64,000 bases of DNA from Kineosporia sp. A_224 (GTDB lineage: Bacteria; Actinomycetota; Actinomycetes; Actinomycetales; Kineosporiaceae): NCBI RefSeq assembly GCF_002198655.1, contig NZ_MWLN01000186.1, positions 1 through 64,000 on the forward strand, read 5' to 3'. Each line of letters begins with the position of its first letter. The stretch's first letter is position 1. Shown here piece by piece: positions 24,780 to 33,165 of this stretch. The notes beneath the pieces were generated by a model that saw only the letters and a program-made list of their open reading frames with translations, was not told where the DNA came from and searched no databases. The position numbers were made by a program, and so were the translations under genes.

Positions 24780-24785
24780 TCCGGG

Positions 24786-26480
24786 GTGAGCGAATCCGCC
24801 GTCGCCGACCACGAGGGTCCCGCCCTGGAGTCCGACGGTGCCGCGCCCCGGGTGAGCCTCGCGCCGCCCGCCGGCGGCGCGGACGAGACCGCCGCCGACG
24901 CGCCGCCCCTGCTCCTGGCCCGGCTCGCGCTCGCCGTCACCTCCGGCGTCTGCCTGACGCTCGCGTTCCCCCGCTTCGACCTCTGGGCGCTCGCCCCCGT
25001 CGGGGTCGCCCTCCTCGCGCTCGCGACCCGCGGCGTCCGGGCACGGCGCGGCGCGCTCCTCGGCCTCGTCGCCGGTCTGTCGTTCTTCCTGCCGCACCTG
25101 CACTGGTCCGGCATCTACGTCGGCGCCCTGCCGTGGACCGCGCTCGCGACCCTCGAGGCGCTGTTCGTCATGCTCATGGGCGCGCTCCTGCCGCTGGCGT
25201 GGCGGGCCCCCGGCGGCCGGGCCGGCACCGTGGCCGCGATCGCGGGGCTGTGGGTCGGTCAGGAGGCGCTGCGCGGCCGGGTGCCGTTCGGCGGGTTCCC
25301 CTGGGGGCGGCTCGCCTTCTCCCAGGCCGGATCGCCCGCGCTCGGCTGGGCCGCCCTCGGCGGCGCGGTCCTGCTCACCGCCGTCGTCGCCGCCGCCGGT
25401 GGTGCGCTCGCGGTCGCGGCCGTCGACCTGGCCGGCCGCCGGACGGCGACCACCGGTGCCGCCCGCCGGGTGCTCCGCGCCGTCCCGGCGCTCGGGGTCG
25501 CCGTCGCGCTGCCGCTGCTCGGCCTGGCCGTCCCGACGCCGACGACCGGGGCGCGCAGCGTCGAGGTCGCGGCCGTGCAGGGCAACACCCCGACCGAGGG
25601 CCTCGACTTCAACGCCGAGCGCCGCGCCGTCCTCGACAACCACGCCGCCGCGACGATCGGGATGGCCGCACGCGCCCAGGCGGGCCGGGTGGCGCGGCCG
25701 GACCTCGTGCTGTGGCCGGAGAACGCGAGCGACATCGACCCGCTGCGCAACCCGGACGCCGCCCAGGTCATCCAGCGCGCGGTCGACGCCGTCGGGGTGC
25801 CGGTGCTCGTCGGGGCGGTCCTCGAGGAGCCGGTCGACCACCTGTCGAACGCCGGGATCCTCTGGGGCCCGACCGGGACGGCGCAGGCCGGCCCGGGCCA
25901 GACGTACGTCAAGCAGCACCCGGCGCCGTTCGGCGAGTACATCCCGTACCGCTCGTTCTTCCGGAACTTCAGCGACAAGGTCGACCTCGTGCGCCGGGAC
26001 TTCGTCTCCGGCACCAGCGTCGGCGTCATGCGCACGCCGGCGGCGACGCTCGGCGACGTCATCTGCTTCGAGGTGGCCTACGACGGGCTCGTCCGCGAAC
26101 CGGTGCTGCGCGGGGCCGACCTGCTCGTCGTCCAGACGAACAACGCGACGTTCGGCGAGACCGACGAGTCCGTGCAGCAGCTCGCGATGTCGCGGGTGCG
26201 CGCCGTCGAGAACGGCCGGTCCGTCGTCCACATCTCGACGGTCGGGGTGAGCGCCCTCATCAGCCCGGACGGCCGCATGCTCGTGACGTCCGGGCACTTC
26301 ACGCAGGAGGTCCTCCAGGCGCGCCTGCCGCTGCGGACCGACCTCACGCCCGCGACGCGGGCGGGTGTCTGGCCCGAGGTCGGGCTGAGCGCCCTCGGGC
26401 TGCTGCTCGTCGCCGGTGCCGCGCTCCGTTCCCGGGGCCGGCGGTCCCGGCCCGTCGCCGCCCCCGAGGAGACCGTATGA
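24786..26480 (+). CDS. lnt: Apolipoprotein N-acyltransferase
   Basis: 564 aa. Adds the third acyl chain to lipoproteins in the membrane. Membrane segments fill residues about 45-260, followed by an extracytoplasmic nitrilase-type domain with the catalytic triad E312 (LWPENAS), K376 ([13 protein letters not shown]) and C427 ([12 protein letters not shown]). A terminal membrane segment is near 535-555. Start GTG 24786. It overlaps the mannose synthase gene (ATGA), matching the actinobacterial lnt-ppm pairing. Confidence 0.95.
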   Translation: MSESAVADHEGPALESDGAAPRVSLAPPAGGADETAADAPPLLLARLALAVTSGVCLTLAFPRFDLWALAPVGVALLALATRGVRARRGALLGLVAGLSFFLPHLHWSGIYVGALPWTALATLEALFVMLMGALLPLAWRAPGGRAGTVAAIAGLWVGQEALRGRVPFGGFPWGRLAFSQAGSPALGWAALGGAVLLTAVVAAAGGALAVAAVDLAGRRTATTGAARRVLRAVPALGVAVALPLLGLAVPTPTTGARSVEVAAVQGNTPTEGLDFNAERRAVLDNHAAATIGMAARAQAGRVARPDLVLWPENASDIDPLRNPDAAQVIQRAVDAVGVPVLVGAVLEEPVDHLSNAGILWGPTGTAQAGPGQTYVKQHPAPFGEYIPYRSFFRNFSDKVDLVRRDFVSGTSVGVMRTPAATLGDVICFEVAYDGLVREPVLRGADLLVVQTNNATFGETDESVQQLAMSRVRAVENGRSVVHISTVGVSALISPDGRMLVTSGHFTQEVLQARLPLRTDLTPATRAGVWPEVGLSALGLLLVAGAALRSRGRRSRPVAAPEETV

Positions 26481-27271
26481 GCGCGGCCGGCACCGACAGG
26501 GTGCTCGTCGTCGTCCCGACGTACAACGAGAAGGAGAACCTCCCGAGGATCGTCGCCCGGGTCCGGGCCGCGGTCCCCGCCGCGCACGTCCTCGTCGCCG
26601 ACGACTCCAGCCCGGACGGCACCGGTCGGATCGCCGACGACCTCGCCGCCACCGACGACCACGTCCACGTCTTGCACCGGCCCGGCAAGGCCGGGCTCGG
26701 GGCCGCGTACCTCGACGGGTTCGGCTGGGGCGTGCGCAACGGGTTCGACGTCCTCGTCGAGATGGACGCCGACGGCTCGCACCTGCCCGAGCAGCTGCCC
26801 GACCTGCTCGCCCGCATCGACGCCGGGGCCGACCTCGTGCTCGGCTCGCGGTACGTCCCCGGCGGCAGCGTCGTCAACTGGCCGCGGCACCGTGAGGTGC
26901 TCAGCCGCGGTGGCAACACCTACGTCCGGCTCGTCCTGGGGATCCCGCTGCGGGACGCGACCGGCGGGTACCGCGCGTTCCGGCGCACGGCGCTCGAGGC
27001 GCTCGGCCTCGCGGACGTCGCGTCCCAGGGATACTGCTTCCAGGTCGACCTCGCCTGGCGCGCCGTGCGCGCCGGCCTGCGCGTCGAGGAGGTGCCGATC
27101 ACCTTCGTCGAGCGGGAGACGGGCACGAGCAAGATGAGCCGCTCGATCGTCGCCGAGGCGCTCTGGCGGACGACGCAGTGGGGCGCCCGGCACCGGTTCG
27201 AGCAGCTCGCGGCGGTCGTCCGCCGGCACCCCGCGCAGTCCGACGCCGGGAACCGGGGGAGCGCAGGATGA
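26477..27271 (+). CDS. ppm: Polyprenol-phosphate mannosyltransferase (Ppm/DPM synthase)
   Basis: 264 aa GT2 enzyme making polyprenyl-phosphate-mannose from GDP-mannose, the mannose donor for lipoglycans and protein mannosylation. Motifs: [49 protein letters not shown] and [11 protein letters not shown]. It lacks membrane segments, so it probably works beside the Lnt membrane protein, as in the split Ppm1/Ppm2 of mycobacteria. ATG overlaps the lnt stop, with GAGGAG upstream. Confidence 0.93.
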   Translation: MSAAGTDRVLVVVPTYNEKENLPRIVARVRAAVPAAHVLVADDSSPDGTGRIADDLAATDDHVHVLHRPGKAGLGAAYLDGFGWGVRNGFDVLVEMDADGSHLPEQLPDLLARIDAGADLVLGSRYVPGGSVVNWPRHREVLSRGGNTYVRLVLGIPLRDATGGYRAFRRTALEALGLADVASQGYCFQVDLAWRAVRAGLRVEEVPITFVERETGTSKMSRSIVAEALWRTTQWGARHRFEQLAAVVRRHPAQSDAGNRGSAG

Positions 27272-27876
27272 CCGCGGGCCCGGTGCGCGGGGCTCGACCG
27301 GGTGGTCCCGGCCGGCGGCGTCCGGGTGCCGGGCGCTGGCTCCTGGCCGGGGCGCTGCTCCTGCCGGTCGTCGAGATCGCGGCCGCGGTCGCGGTCGCCC
27401 GCCGGATCGGCGCCGGCTGGACGGTCGTCGCCCTCCTCGCACTGAGCGTCGTCGGTCTCGTCGTCCTGCGGCGGGCCGCCCGGGGCGCCTTCGCCGCGCT
27501 CGGCCCGGTCCCCGGGGCCCCCGCCGGAGCGGCGGCGACCGGACCTGTGCCCGGTGCGTCGTCCGCCCGTGGTGCGGACCTCGCCCTCGAGGCGGCCGGT
27601 GGCGTCCTGCTCGCGCTGCCCGGCTTCGTGACCGCCGTGCTCGGCGCGCTCCTCCTGCTGCCTCCCGTGCGGCGGCCGCTGCGGCCGGCCCTCGGGGCGG
27701 GCGCGGCGCGCCTCGTCCGGTCGGCGATGCGGCGCAACCAGGTGCGGGTCGTCGCCGGCGAGACGGTCGATGTGACGGTCGTCGAGGTCCGGGACGTCGA
27801 CGGCCCCGTCACCGACGCCGGGCCCGGGCACCGGCCCGCGCTGCCCGGTGAGGTCGTCGAGCCCGACGAGCGCTGA
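27268..27876 (+). CDS. fxsA: FxsA family membrane protein
   Basis: 202 aa. FxsA core: membrane segments [24 protein letters not shown] and [21 protein letters not shown], then [39 protein letters not shown]. It has a basic N-terminal extension and an acidic C-terminal tail. In E. coli, FxsA modulates F exclusion of phage T7; its actinobacterial role is unknown. It overlaps ppm by 4 bp and is last in the lnt-ppm-fxsA operon, ending before a strong terminator. Confidence 0.88.
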   Translation: MTAGPVRGARPGGPGRRRPGAGRWLLAGALLLPVVEIAAAVAVARRIGAGWTVVALLALSVVGLVVLRRAARGAFAALGPVPGAPAGAAATGPVPGASSARGADLALEAAGGVLLALPGFVTAVLGALLLLPPVRRPLRPALGAGAARLVRSAMRRNQVRVVAGETVDVTVVEVRDVDGPVTDAGPGHRPALPGEVVEPDER

Positions 27877-27905
27877 CCACCGAACGCCGGCGCTCCCGCA
27901 CATGC

Positions 27906-27940
27906 CGAAGGCCCCGACACCTCAGGTGTCGGGGCCTTCG
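27906..27940. terminator. Bidirectional terminator, 15-17 bp perfect stem
   Basis: CGAAGGCCCCGACACCT and its exact complement meet around a tiny loop, between convergent fxsA and rbpA. It ends both transcripts. Confidence 0.9.
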
Positions 27941-27991
27941 CGATGCTGCGGGTGCTCGGTGCTGCTGGTCGGGCCGTCCCGGCCGCTGGGC

Positions 27992-28342
27992 TCAGGCGCT
28001 GCGGCGCTGGGTCAGCCGGCCGCTGCGGAGCAGCTCCAGCCGCTCGGCGAGAAGCTCCTCGAGCTCGGCGGTCGTCCGCCGCTCCATGAGCATGTCCCAG
28101 TGGGTGCGGGCCGGCTTCACGGGCTTGGCCTGCGGGATCTCGGCGTCCTCGCGGAGCGCCATCGAGCCGCACCGGCACTCCCACAGAGCGGGGACGTCGG
28201 CCTCGACGGACATGGGGACGACCACGCTGTGGCCGTTGGGGCAGGTGTAGCGGATGTCCTGCCGCGCTGCGGGCTGGACTCCGTTGTCGCTCTCGAGGCT
28301 CTGGGCGCCCAGTCGGGTGCCGCGCATGCTCCGGTCGCTCAT
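27992..28342 (-). CDS. rbpA: RNA polymerase-binding protein RbpA
   Basis: 116 aa actinobacterial RNA polymerase accessory factor that stabilises sigma-A holoenzyme and open complexes. It has the conserved MRGTRLGAQSLESD, the core YTCPNGHSVVVPMSVEADVPALWECRCGSMAL and the sigma-interaction segment KPARTHWDMLMERRTTAELEELLAERLELLR. The second ATG (28342) is chosen because GGAGG lies at the correct distance. A SigR-type promoter lies at 28397-28422. Confidence 0.96.
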   Translation of the reverse strand: MSDRSMRGTRLGAQSLESDNGVQPAARQDIRYTCPNGHSVVVPMSVEADVPALWECRCGSMALREDAEIPQAKPVKPARTHWDMLMERRTTAELEELLAERLELLRSGRLTQRRSA

Positions 28343-28396
28343 GGTCATCCTCCGGCGCGTCGGGAAGGCGGTGCGAACCGCTCACTCAGTGTGGAC

Positions 28397-28422
28397 AACG
28401 CGACGCAGGGGCGCGATGTTCC
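28397..28422 (-). promoter_or_regulatory. SigR-type (disulfide stress) promoter of rbpA
   Basis: On the minus strand GGAAC (28418-28422) and GTT (28397-28399) are separated by exactly 18 nt, matching the SigR/SigH consensus GGAAy-N18-GTT. In Streptomyces, rbpA belongs to the SigR regulon, so the match is meaningful. Confidence 0.7.
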
Positions 28423-28514
28423 GTCGCCTTCCTGGGAGAACCCTGTGAGTTGCGGCGCAGCGGGTCCGCCCGTCGGACGCGCTCGGTGATCGTCGCCGGA
28501 CCGGTGGCCCCGGG

Positions 28515-29951
28515 TCAGACCACCGCCGGCACCGTGTTGCCGGCGTCCGTGATGCCCTGCCGGACGTCGACCCGGGCCAGCAGGAGGCCACCGACGACGA
28601 AGAACACGACGAGGGCGACGATGGCGAGCCGGTAGGAGTCGGTGACCTGCTGGACGATCCCGAAGAGCAGCGTCCCGAACCAGCTCGTCCCGCGCTCGGC
28701 CGCCTGGTAGAGGCTGAAGTACTCCGCCTCCCGGCCCCGCGGCACGAGCATCGAGTACAGCGACCGGGAGAGCGCCTGGCTGCCACCGAGGACGAGCCCG
28801 ATGAGGACGGCGAGCGCGAGGAAGAGGCCGAACCGCCGCTCGGGGAGGAAGTAGCCGATCCCGACGACGGCGCACCACAGCACGAGGCTCGCGAGGATCG
28901 TCCGCCACGAGCCGACCCGGGCCGCGACCTTGCCGAAGCCGAGGGCGCCGAAGAAGCCGACGAACTGCACGAGCAGGATCGTGATGACGAGCTGCGAGGA
29001 GTCGAAGCCGAGCTCCTCCTGGCCGAAGATGCTCGACGCGGTGATGACGGTCTGGATGCCGTCGTTGAAGAACAGGTACGCGACGAGGAACATCAGCGTG
29101 TTCGGGTAGCCGCGCAGGTGCCGCAGCGTCGCGCCGAGCTGCTTGAACGACTGGCCCACGAGGTTGCCCTCGCCGACCGGTTCGAGCGAGGCCGGCGGCC
29201 GGTCGCGCAGGCCCCGGTAGGGGATGAACGTGAACGCCGCCCACCAGATGCCGGCCGAGAGCAGGCTGATCCGGACCGCCGTCGACGTCGAGAGCCCGAT
29301 GCTCTCGGCGAACGTCAGCAGGCCGAGGTTGACGGCGAGGAGCAGGCCGCCGCCGAGGTAGCCGAGCGCCCAGCCGCGGCTCGAGACGCCGTCCCGCTCG
29401 TCGGGGGTCGCGATCTCGCAGAGGATCGCGTCGTAGACGACGAGGGAGCAGCCCAGGCACAGGCTGGCGACGAGCTGGAGCAGGACGCCGAGCTGCCAGT
29501 TGTCGCCGGCGACGAGGAACATCAGCCCCGCCGCGAGCGCTCCGCCCCAGGCGAACCGCGCCATGATCGTGCGCTTGTGGCCCGAGCGGTCCACGACCGC
29601 GCCGACGACCGGCAGCACGAGCGCCGACACGAGCGTCGCGAACGTGACCGTGTAGAGCGCGAGCGAACCGGGGCTGACCGGGATGCCGAGGACGGACAGA
29701 TCGGTCCCGCAGCGCGCGTCGCTCGGCAGGTCGGGGCAGGCCGCCTTCTTCGCGACGACGGTGAGGTACGGGCCGAAGAGCACGGTCGCCGTCGTCGTGA
29801 CGTAGGCGCTGTTCGCCCAGTCGTAGAAGTACCAGGCGCGCTGCTCGCGACGCCGCTCGTCGGCCGGGACGAGCTCCGGAGCGCTGGGCTGGGTGGACAC
29901 GGCCTGGGGGTCCCCTCTCGGCGGGGCGGCGGGCGCCGCGGTGCGAATCAT
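28515..29951 (-). CDS. MFS transporter, UMF1/Atg22-like
   Basis: 478 aa with about twelve membrane segments. The family signature near the N-terminus is RAWYFYDWANSAYVTTTATVLFGPYL, followed by the inter-helix motif VVDRSGHKRTIMARFAWGG. Later segments include YPNTLMFLVAYLFFNDGIQTVIT and LVLGGSQALSRSLYSMLVPRGREAEYFSLYQ, typical of the UMF1 group of unknown-substrate facilitators. An internal GTG 17 codons in is an alternative start. Stands alone. Confidence 0.9.
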   Translation of the reverse strand: MIRTAAPAAPPRGDPQAVSTQPSAPELVPADERRREQRAWYFYDWANSAYVTTTATVLFGPYLTVVAKKAACPDLPSDARCGTDLSVLGIPVSPGSLALYTVTFATLVSALVLPVVGAVVDRSGHKRTIMARFAWGGALAAGLMFLVAGDNWQLGVLLQLVASLCLGCSLVVYDAILCEIATPDERDGVSSRGWALGYLGGGLLLAVNLGLLTFAESIGLSTSTAVRISLLSAGIWWAAFTFIPYRGLRDRPPASLEPVGEGNLVGQSFKQLGATLRHLRGYPNTLMFLVAYLFFNDGIQTVITASSIFGQEELGFDSSQLVITILLVQFVGFFGALGFGKVAARVGSWRTILASLVLWCAVVGIGYFLPERRFGLFLALAVLIGLVLGGSQALSRSLYSMLVPRGREAEYFSLYQAAERGTSWFGTLLFGIVQQVTDSYRLAIVALVVFFVVGGLLLARVDVRQGITDAGNTVPAVV

Positions 29952-30052
29952 GCCGCCTGGCGGGCCGCCGGGGGAGGCAGACGCGGCCGTCGGACCGGTG
30001 CGTCGCCGTCATCCTGCAGGGCAGCCGTCGGGGGCGGGGTGAGCAGCGCTGC

Positions 30053-31345
30053 TCAGCCCGCGAACTCCCAGTGCCACGGCTCGGGGCGCGAGCCCCCCGG
30101 CTCGGCCCACGCGGGGTGGAACCAGCCGAACTCGGGGGCGTGCCGGAGCATCCACCGGTGGGTCGGCGTCCCGAAGTCCTGGATGCCGCCGCACAGGTCG
30201 GTGGCCGTGCCCCAGCCGTGGTTGCTCGTGCCCGGGACGGCGGCCAGGTTCGGCTTGGTCGCGTAGAGCCGGACCTGGGTGGCGTAGTCGCGGTAGGAGT
30301 CGGTGACGCAGACCGGCTCGCCGAACTCCTGCGCGTACGCCTGGCTGAGCCGGTTGAACGCGTAGGCGGCGTCGGCGCGCAGCCGGTGGCCGGACGTCCC
30401 CCAGACCGGGCAGAGCACCGCGGCCGGGATCTCGCCGTTCGCGTAGGGCGAGGTGTCGCCGCCCCGGCAGTCGCCGACCTCGCCGGTCACGGCGTTCGAG
30501 CCGTTCGCTCCACGCCCGCTGCGGGCCCGGGCGAGCGCCCGGGCCGCCGCGAGGTTGTTCGCCCGGGTCTCGGCGTCGGCCGCGGCGTCCTGCACCTGGG
30601 CCAGCTCGGTCTCGAGCGCGGCGAGGGTGTCGCGCTGCGCGCTGACCGCGGCGTCGGCGGCGTCCTTCGCCGCCTTCGCCGCCAGCGCCGCGTCCTGGGC
30701 CGCGGCCTGGGCCGAGGCGGCGGCCGACGCGACGTCCGCCTGGTGCGCGAGCGCGGCGGTGTAGTCGACGACGGCGCGGCCCTTGCTGTTGCCGACCCGC
30801 TGCAGGTACGTCTCGGCCCGGCCGAGGTCGTCCGTCGACCCGCCCTGCAGGATCGTCGCGAGGGCCGGGTTCGAGGCCAGGTCGCCATCGCCGTAGGCCG
30901 CCCGGGCCCAGCGGCCGAGGATCGCCTTCTGGGCCGCGAGCCCGAGCTGGGCCTGCAGGAGCAGCTGGTCCTGGCGGTCGGCCTCGAGCTGGGCGGTCCG
31001 GGCGGCGACGACGGCACCGCTGTACTGCTCCAGCGCCAGGGACGCCGTGGCCGTCGCGGCGTCGAGCTTCGCCTGCGCGTCGGTGACGGCGCCCTGCCGC
31101 CGGTTCACCTCGTCGAGGAGGGCCTGGGCCCGCTCGCGCTCGGCAGCGACCTCCTCGGGGGAGGGCTCGGACTCGTCGCCGGCCCCACCCGCGCTCGGGG
31201 TGGGGGACGGCGTCGGCGACGCGGCGGCCGCCGCGCGGTCGAGTGCCGGGGCAGCCGTGGCGGGAGGCAGCAGCAGGAACGCGGCGGTGAGCGCCGCCGC
31301 CGGGGCCACGGCGAGCGCGGCCCTGAGCACCCGCCGTCCCGCCAT
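30053..31345 (-). CDS. Secreted VanY-type D-alanyl-D-alanine carboxypeptidase with coiled coil
   Basis: 430 aa. Signal peptide (residues 1-32, cleavage near ATAAPA), a Ser/Pro-rich linker, then a long Ala-rich coiled coil (about 60-270). The C-terminal M15B peptidase domain carries the zinc/catalytic motifs VTDSYRDYATQVRLYATKP, SNHGWGTATDLCGG and PEPWHWEF. It trims peptidoglycan stem peptides outside the cell. The coiled coil resembles those of NlpC/P60-type hydrolases and may regulate or localise it. Confidence 0.9.
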   Translation of the reverse strand: MAGRRVLRAALAVAPAAALTAAFLLLPPATAAPALDRAAAAASPTPSPTPSAGGAGDESEPSPEEVAAERERAQALLDEVNRRQGAVTDAQAKLDAATATASLALEQYSGAVVAARTAQLEADRQDQLLLQAQLGLAAQKAILGRWARAAYGDGDLASNPALATILQGGSTDDLGRAETYLQRVGNSKGRAVVDYTAALAHQADVASAAASAQAAAQDAALAAKAAKDAADAAVSAQRDTLAALETELAQVQDAAADAETRANNLAAARALARARSGRGANGSNAVTGEVGDCRGGDTSPYANGEIPAAVLCPVWGTSGHRLRADAAYAFNRLSQAYAQEFGEPVCVTDSYRDYATQVRLYATKPNLAAVPGTSNHGWGTATDLCGGIQDFGTPTHRWMLRHAPEFGWFHPAWAEPGGSRPEPWHWEFAG

Positions 31346-31546
31346 GTCCTGCGCCCGCTCCCTGACCCCGTCCCTGTGCGCGGGTCCGCCCGCGCAGGAG
31401 CCGTACCGGTCTCCTACCCAGAAGAACGGCAGCCGGCGCCGGATCGCGACCGGTCCGGGGACACCTCACGCGCCTGAGGGGGCAGTTCCACCCGTTCGGA
31501 GCAACGTCGGGAGCGGTTCCGGCGCGTACCGGGCCGCCGGGCCGGG

Positions 31547-32722
31547 TCAGGGCTGCGGCACGCCGGCCGGGACGTGCGTACCGACCGGGACGGAGTGGCT
31601 CTCGGCGCGGTGCATGCCGGCCGGCTCGACGTGGACGCTCACCGCGTCGAGGTTGGGCATCGCGGTGTGGACCGCGGCCGCCGCCCGGGTCGCGATGTCG
31701 TGCGCCGCGACGACGTCGAGCGTCGGGGCGACGCCGATGACGGCCTCGCCGCGCAGCCGGTGCCCGATCCAGCGCAGCCGGACGTCGGCGACGGACTCGA
31801 CGCCGTCGACGCCGGCGAGCACCTCCTCGGCCTGTGTCGGCAGCGCTGGGTCGACGCCGTCGAGCAGGCGGCGGCCGACGTCCCGGACGGCGCCGACGAG
31901 GACGCCGACGATCGCGACGGTGATGAGCAGCCCGACGACCGGGTCGGCGAGCGGGAAGCCCAGCCAGACCCCGAGGCCGCCGGCGACGACGCCGAGCGAG
32001 GTCCAGCCGTCGGTGCGGGCGTGCTGCCCGTCGGCGACGAGCGCCGCGGAGCCGATCCGGCGGCCGACGCGGGTGCGGTAGATCGCGACGGCCTCGTTCC
32101 CGAGGAAGCCGATGACGCCGGCCCCGAGGACCGCGCCGAGGTGCGTCACGGGCTGCGGGTCGGCGAGCCGGCGGATGCTCTCCCAGGCCGCGACGACGGC
32201 GGAGAGCGCGATCATCACGACGATGAGCAGGCCGGCGAGGTCCTCGACGCGGCCGAGACCGAAGGTGTAGCGCCGCGACGGCGGACGGCGCACGAGGACG
32301 AACGCGACCCACAGCGGCAGCGCGGTGAGCGCGTCGGAGAGGTTGTGCACGGTGTCGGCGAGCAGCGCCACCGACCCGGACAGGACGACGACCACGCCCT
32401 GCGCCACCGCGGTGGCGAGCAGGACGACGAGGCTGATCTTCACGGCCCGGATGCCGTCCGCGCTGGACTCGAGCGCGGTGTCCGTCGACTGCGCGTGGTC
32501 GTGGGAGTGCGGGACGAGCAGGTGCCGGAGCCGGGCGACGACCCCGGTGCCCTCGCCGTGGTCGTGGTCGTGGTCGCCGTGGTCGCCGTGGTCGTGGTCG
32601 CCGTGGTCGGCGTGCCCGTGGTCGTCGTGGTCGTGCACCGCGTGGTCGTGACCCTCGTCGTGGGAGTGCTCCCCGTGCGGGTGGTCCGCCTGGTCCTGCG
32701 GCGCGTGGACGTGCTCGGTCAC
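31547..32722 (-). CDS. CDF-family zinc transporter with His-rich N-terminus
   Basis: 391 aa cation diffusion facilitator exporting divalent metal in exchange for protons. Nineteen histidines lie within residues 4-55 (HGH/HDH repeats), a likely metal-sensing or buffering tail. Six membrane segments follow. The HxxxD sites on TM2 (DTVHNLSDALTALP) and TM5 (DGQHARTDGWTS) are the zinc-type HD-HD arrangement. GTG 32722 overlaps the ArsR stop by 4 bp, so both are one operon under ArsR control. Confidence 0.93.
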   Translation of the reverse strand: MTEHVHAPQDQADHPHGEHSHDEGHDHAVHDHDDHGHADHGDHDHGDHGDHDHDHGEGTGVVARLRHLLVPHSHDHAQSTDTALESSADGIRAVKISLVVLLATAVAQGVVVVLSGSVALLADTVHNLSDALTALPLWVAFVLVRRPPSRRYTFGLGRVEDLAGLLIVVMIALSAVVAAWESIRRLADPQPVTHLGAVLGAGVIGFLGNEAVAIYRTRVGRRIGSAALVADGQHARTDGWTSLGVVAGGLGVWLGFPLADPVVGLLITVAIVGVLVGAVRDVGRRLLDGVDPALPTQAEEVLAGVDGVESVADVRLRWIGHRLRGEAVIGVAPTLDVVAAHDIATRAAAAVHTAMPNLDAVSVHVEPAGMHRAESHSVPVGTHVPAGVPQP

Positions 32723-33087
32723 CGCTCCTCCTCGAGGTGCTGGGCGTGGGCGACGACGTCCTCGACGAGCTCGCGGACGTGGTCGGTGGCGAGGCGGTAG
32801 TAGATCGAGGTGCCCTCGCGCCGGGTGCGGACGAGGCCGCCGAGCCGGAGCTTGGCGAGGTGCTGGCTCACCGCGGGGGAGGGCCGCCCGACGAGGCGGC
32901 CGAGGTCGTTGACGGAGCGTTCGGCGTCCCGCAGGTGCCACAGCAGGTGCAGCCGGGTCTCGTCGGCGAGGAGCCGGAGGGTGCGGACGGCGTCCGTGCG
33001 GTGCGCCTCGTCCAACCGGGTCAGGTCGTGGCCCGGACGCCGTGGCTCACCGCCCCGGGGTCGTACCACCTGCGTATCTGCGGACAT
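32719..33087 (-). CDS. ArsR/SmtB-family metal sensor (CzrA-like)
   Basis: 122 aa repressor. Winged HTH: LRLLADETRLHLLWHLRDAERSVNDLGRLVGRPSPAVSQHLAKLRLGGLVRTRREG. The C-terminal helix DHVRELVEDVVAHAQH has three His with 11- and 3-residue spacings, as H86, H97 and H100 of CzrA; the aspartate ligand is adjacent instead of two residues before. This suggests zinc/cobalt sensing at the alpha5 site. No Shine-Dalgarno, and the promoter geometry is leaderless. The first codons lie inside a palindrome. Confidence 0.9.
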   Translation of the reverse strand: MSADTQVVRPRGGEPRRPGHDLTRLDEAHRTDAVRTLRLLADETRLHLLWHLRDAERSVNDLGRLVGRPSPAVSQHLAKLRLGGLVRTRREGTSIYYRLATDHVRELVEDVVAHAQHLEEER

Positions 33088-33097
33088 ACGCAGATAC
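33074..33097. promoter_or_regulatory. ArsR operator overlapping the -10 box and start codon
   Basis: GTATCTGCG at 33074-33082 and CGCAGATAC at 33089-33097 form a perfect 9-6-9 palindrome. An overlapping 8-8-8 palindrome (CTGCGTAT / ATACGCAG) lies within the same stretch. It covers the -10 box and the start codon at 33085-33087, ideal for repression. Confidence 0.75.
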
Positions 33098-33122
33098 TGA
33101 GATATGCCGGCGCATCCGTCAA
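33094..33122 (-). promoter_or_regulatory. Leaderless promoter of the arsR-cdf operon
   Basis: On the minus strand TTGACG (33117-33122), a 17-nt spacer and CAGTAT (33094-33099). Six nt then separate the box from the ATG, so transcription would begin at the start codon. Confidence 0.65.
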
Positions 33123-33165
33123 GCCGGGGGAGCCACGCCGGTCGCCACCTGTCGACCGAACGGGC

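Larger units (their letters stand above)
24321..24785. other. 465-bp gene-free stretch between kal and lnt
   Basis: No coding signal on either strand. It holds short GC-rich inverted repeats just after kal (GCGGAC / GTCCGC near 24350-24380, no T-run), a perfect 9-bp-arm palindrome at 24455-24486, and a SigA-type promoter at 24495-24522. The region after this promoter (about 24530-24785) is either a long lnt leader or an uncharacterised small RNA; I see no riboswitch I can name. Confidence 0.6.

Noticed and set aside
31378-31395. Inverted repeat GCGCGGG / CCCGCGC upstream of the VanY-type gene
   Set aside because: All-GC arms of 7 bp occur easily by chance in such DNA and no promoter elements surround it.
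32555-32710. Short-period repeat rich in GTGGTC, considered as a CRISPR or satellite
   Set aside because: It is simply the codons of the His-rich N-terminus of the CDF transporter, with no spacers.
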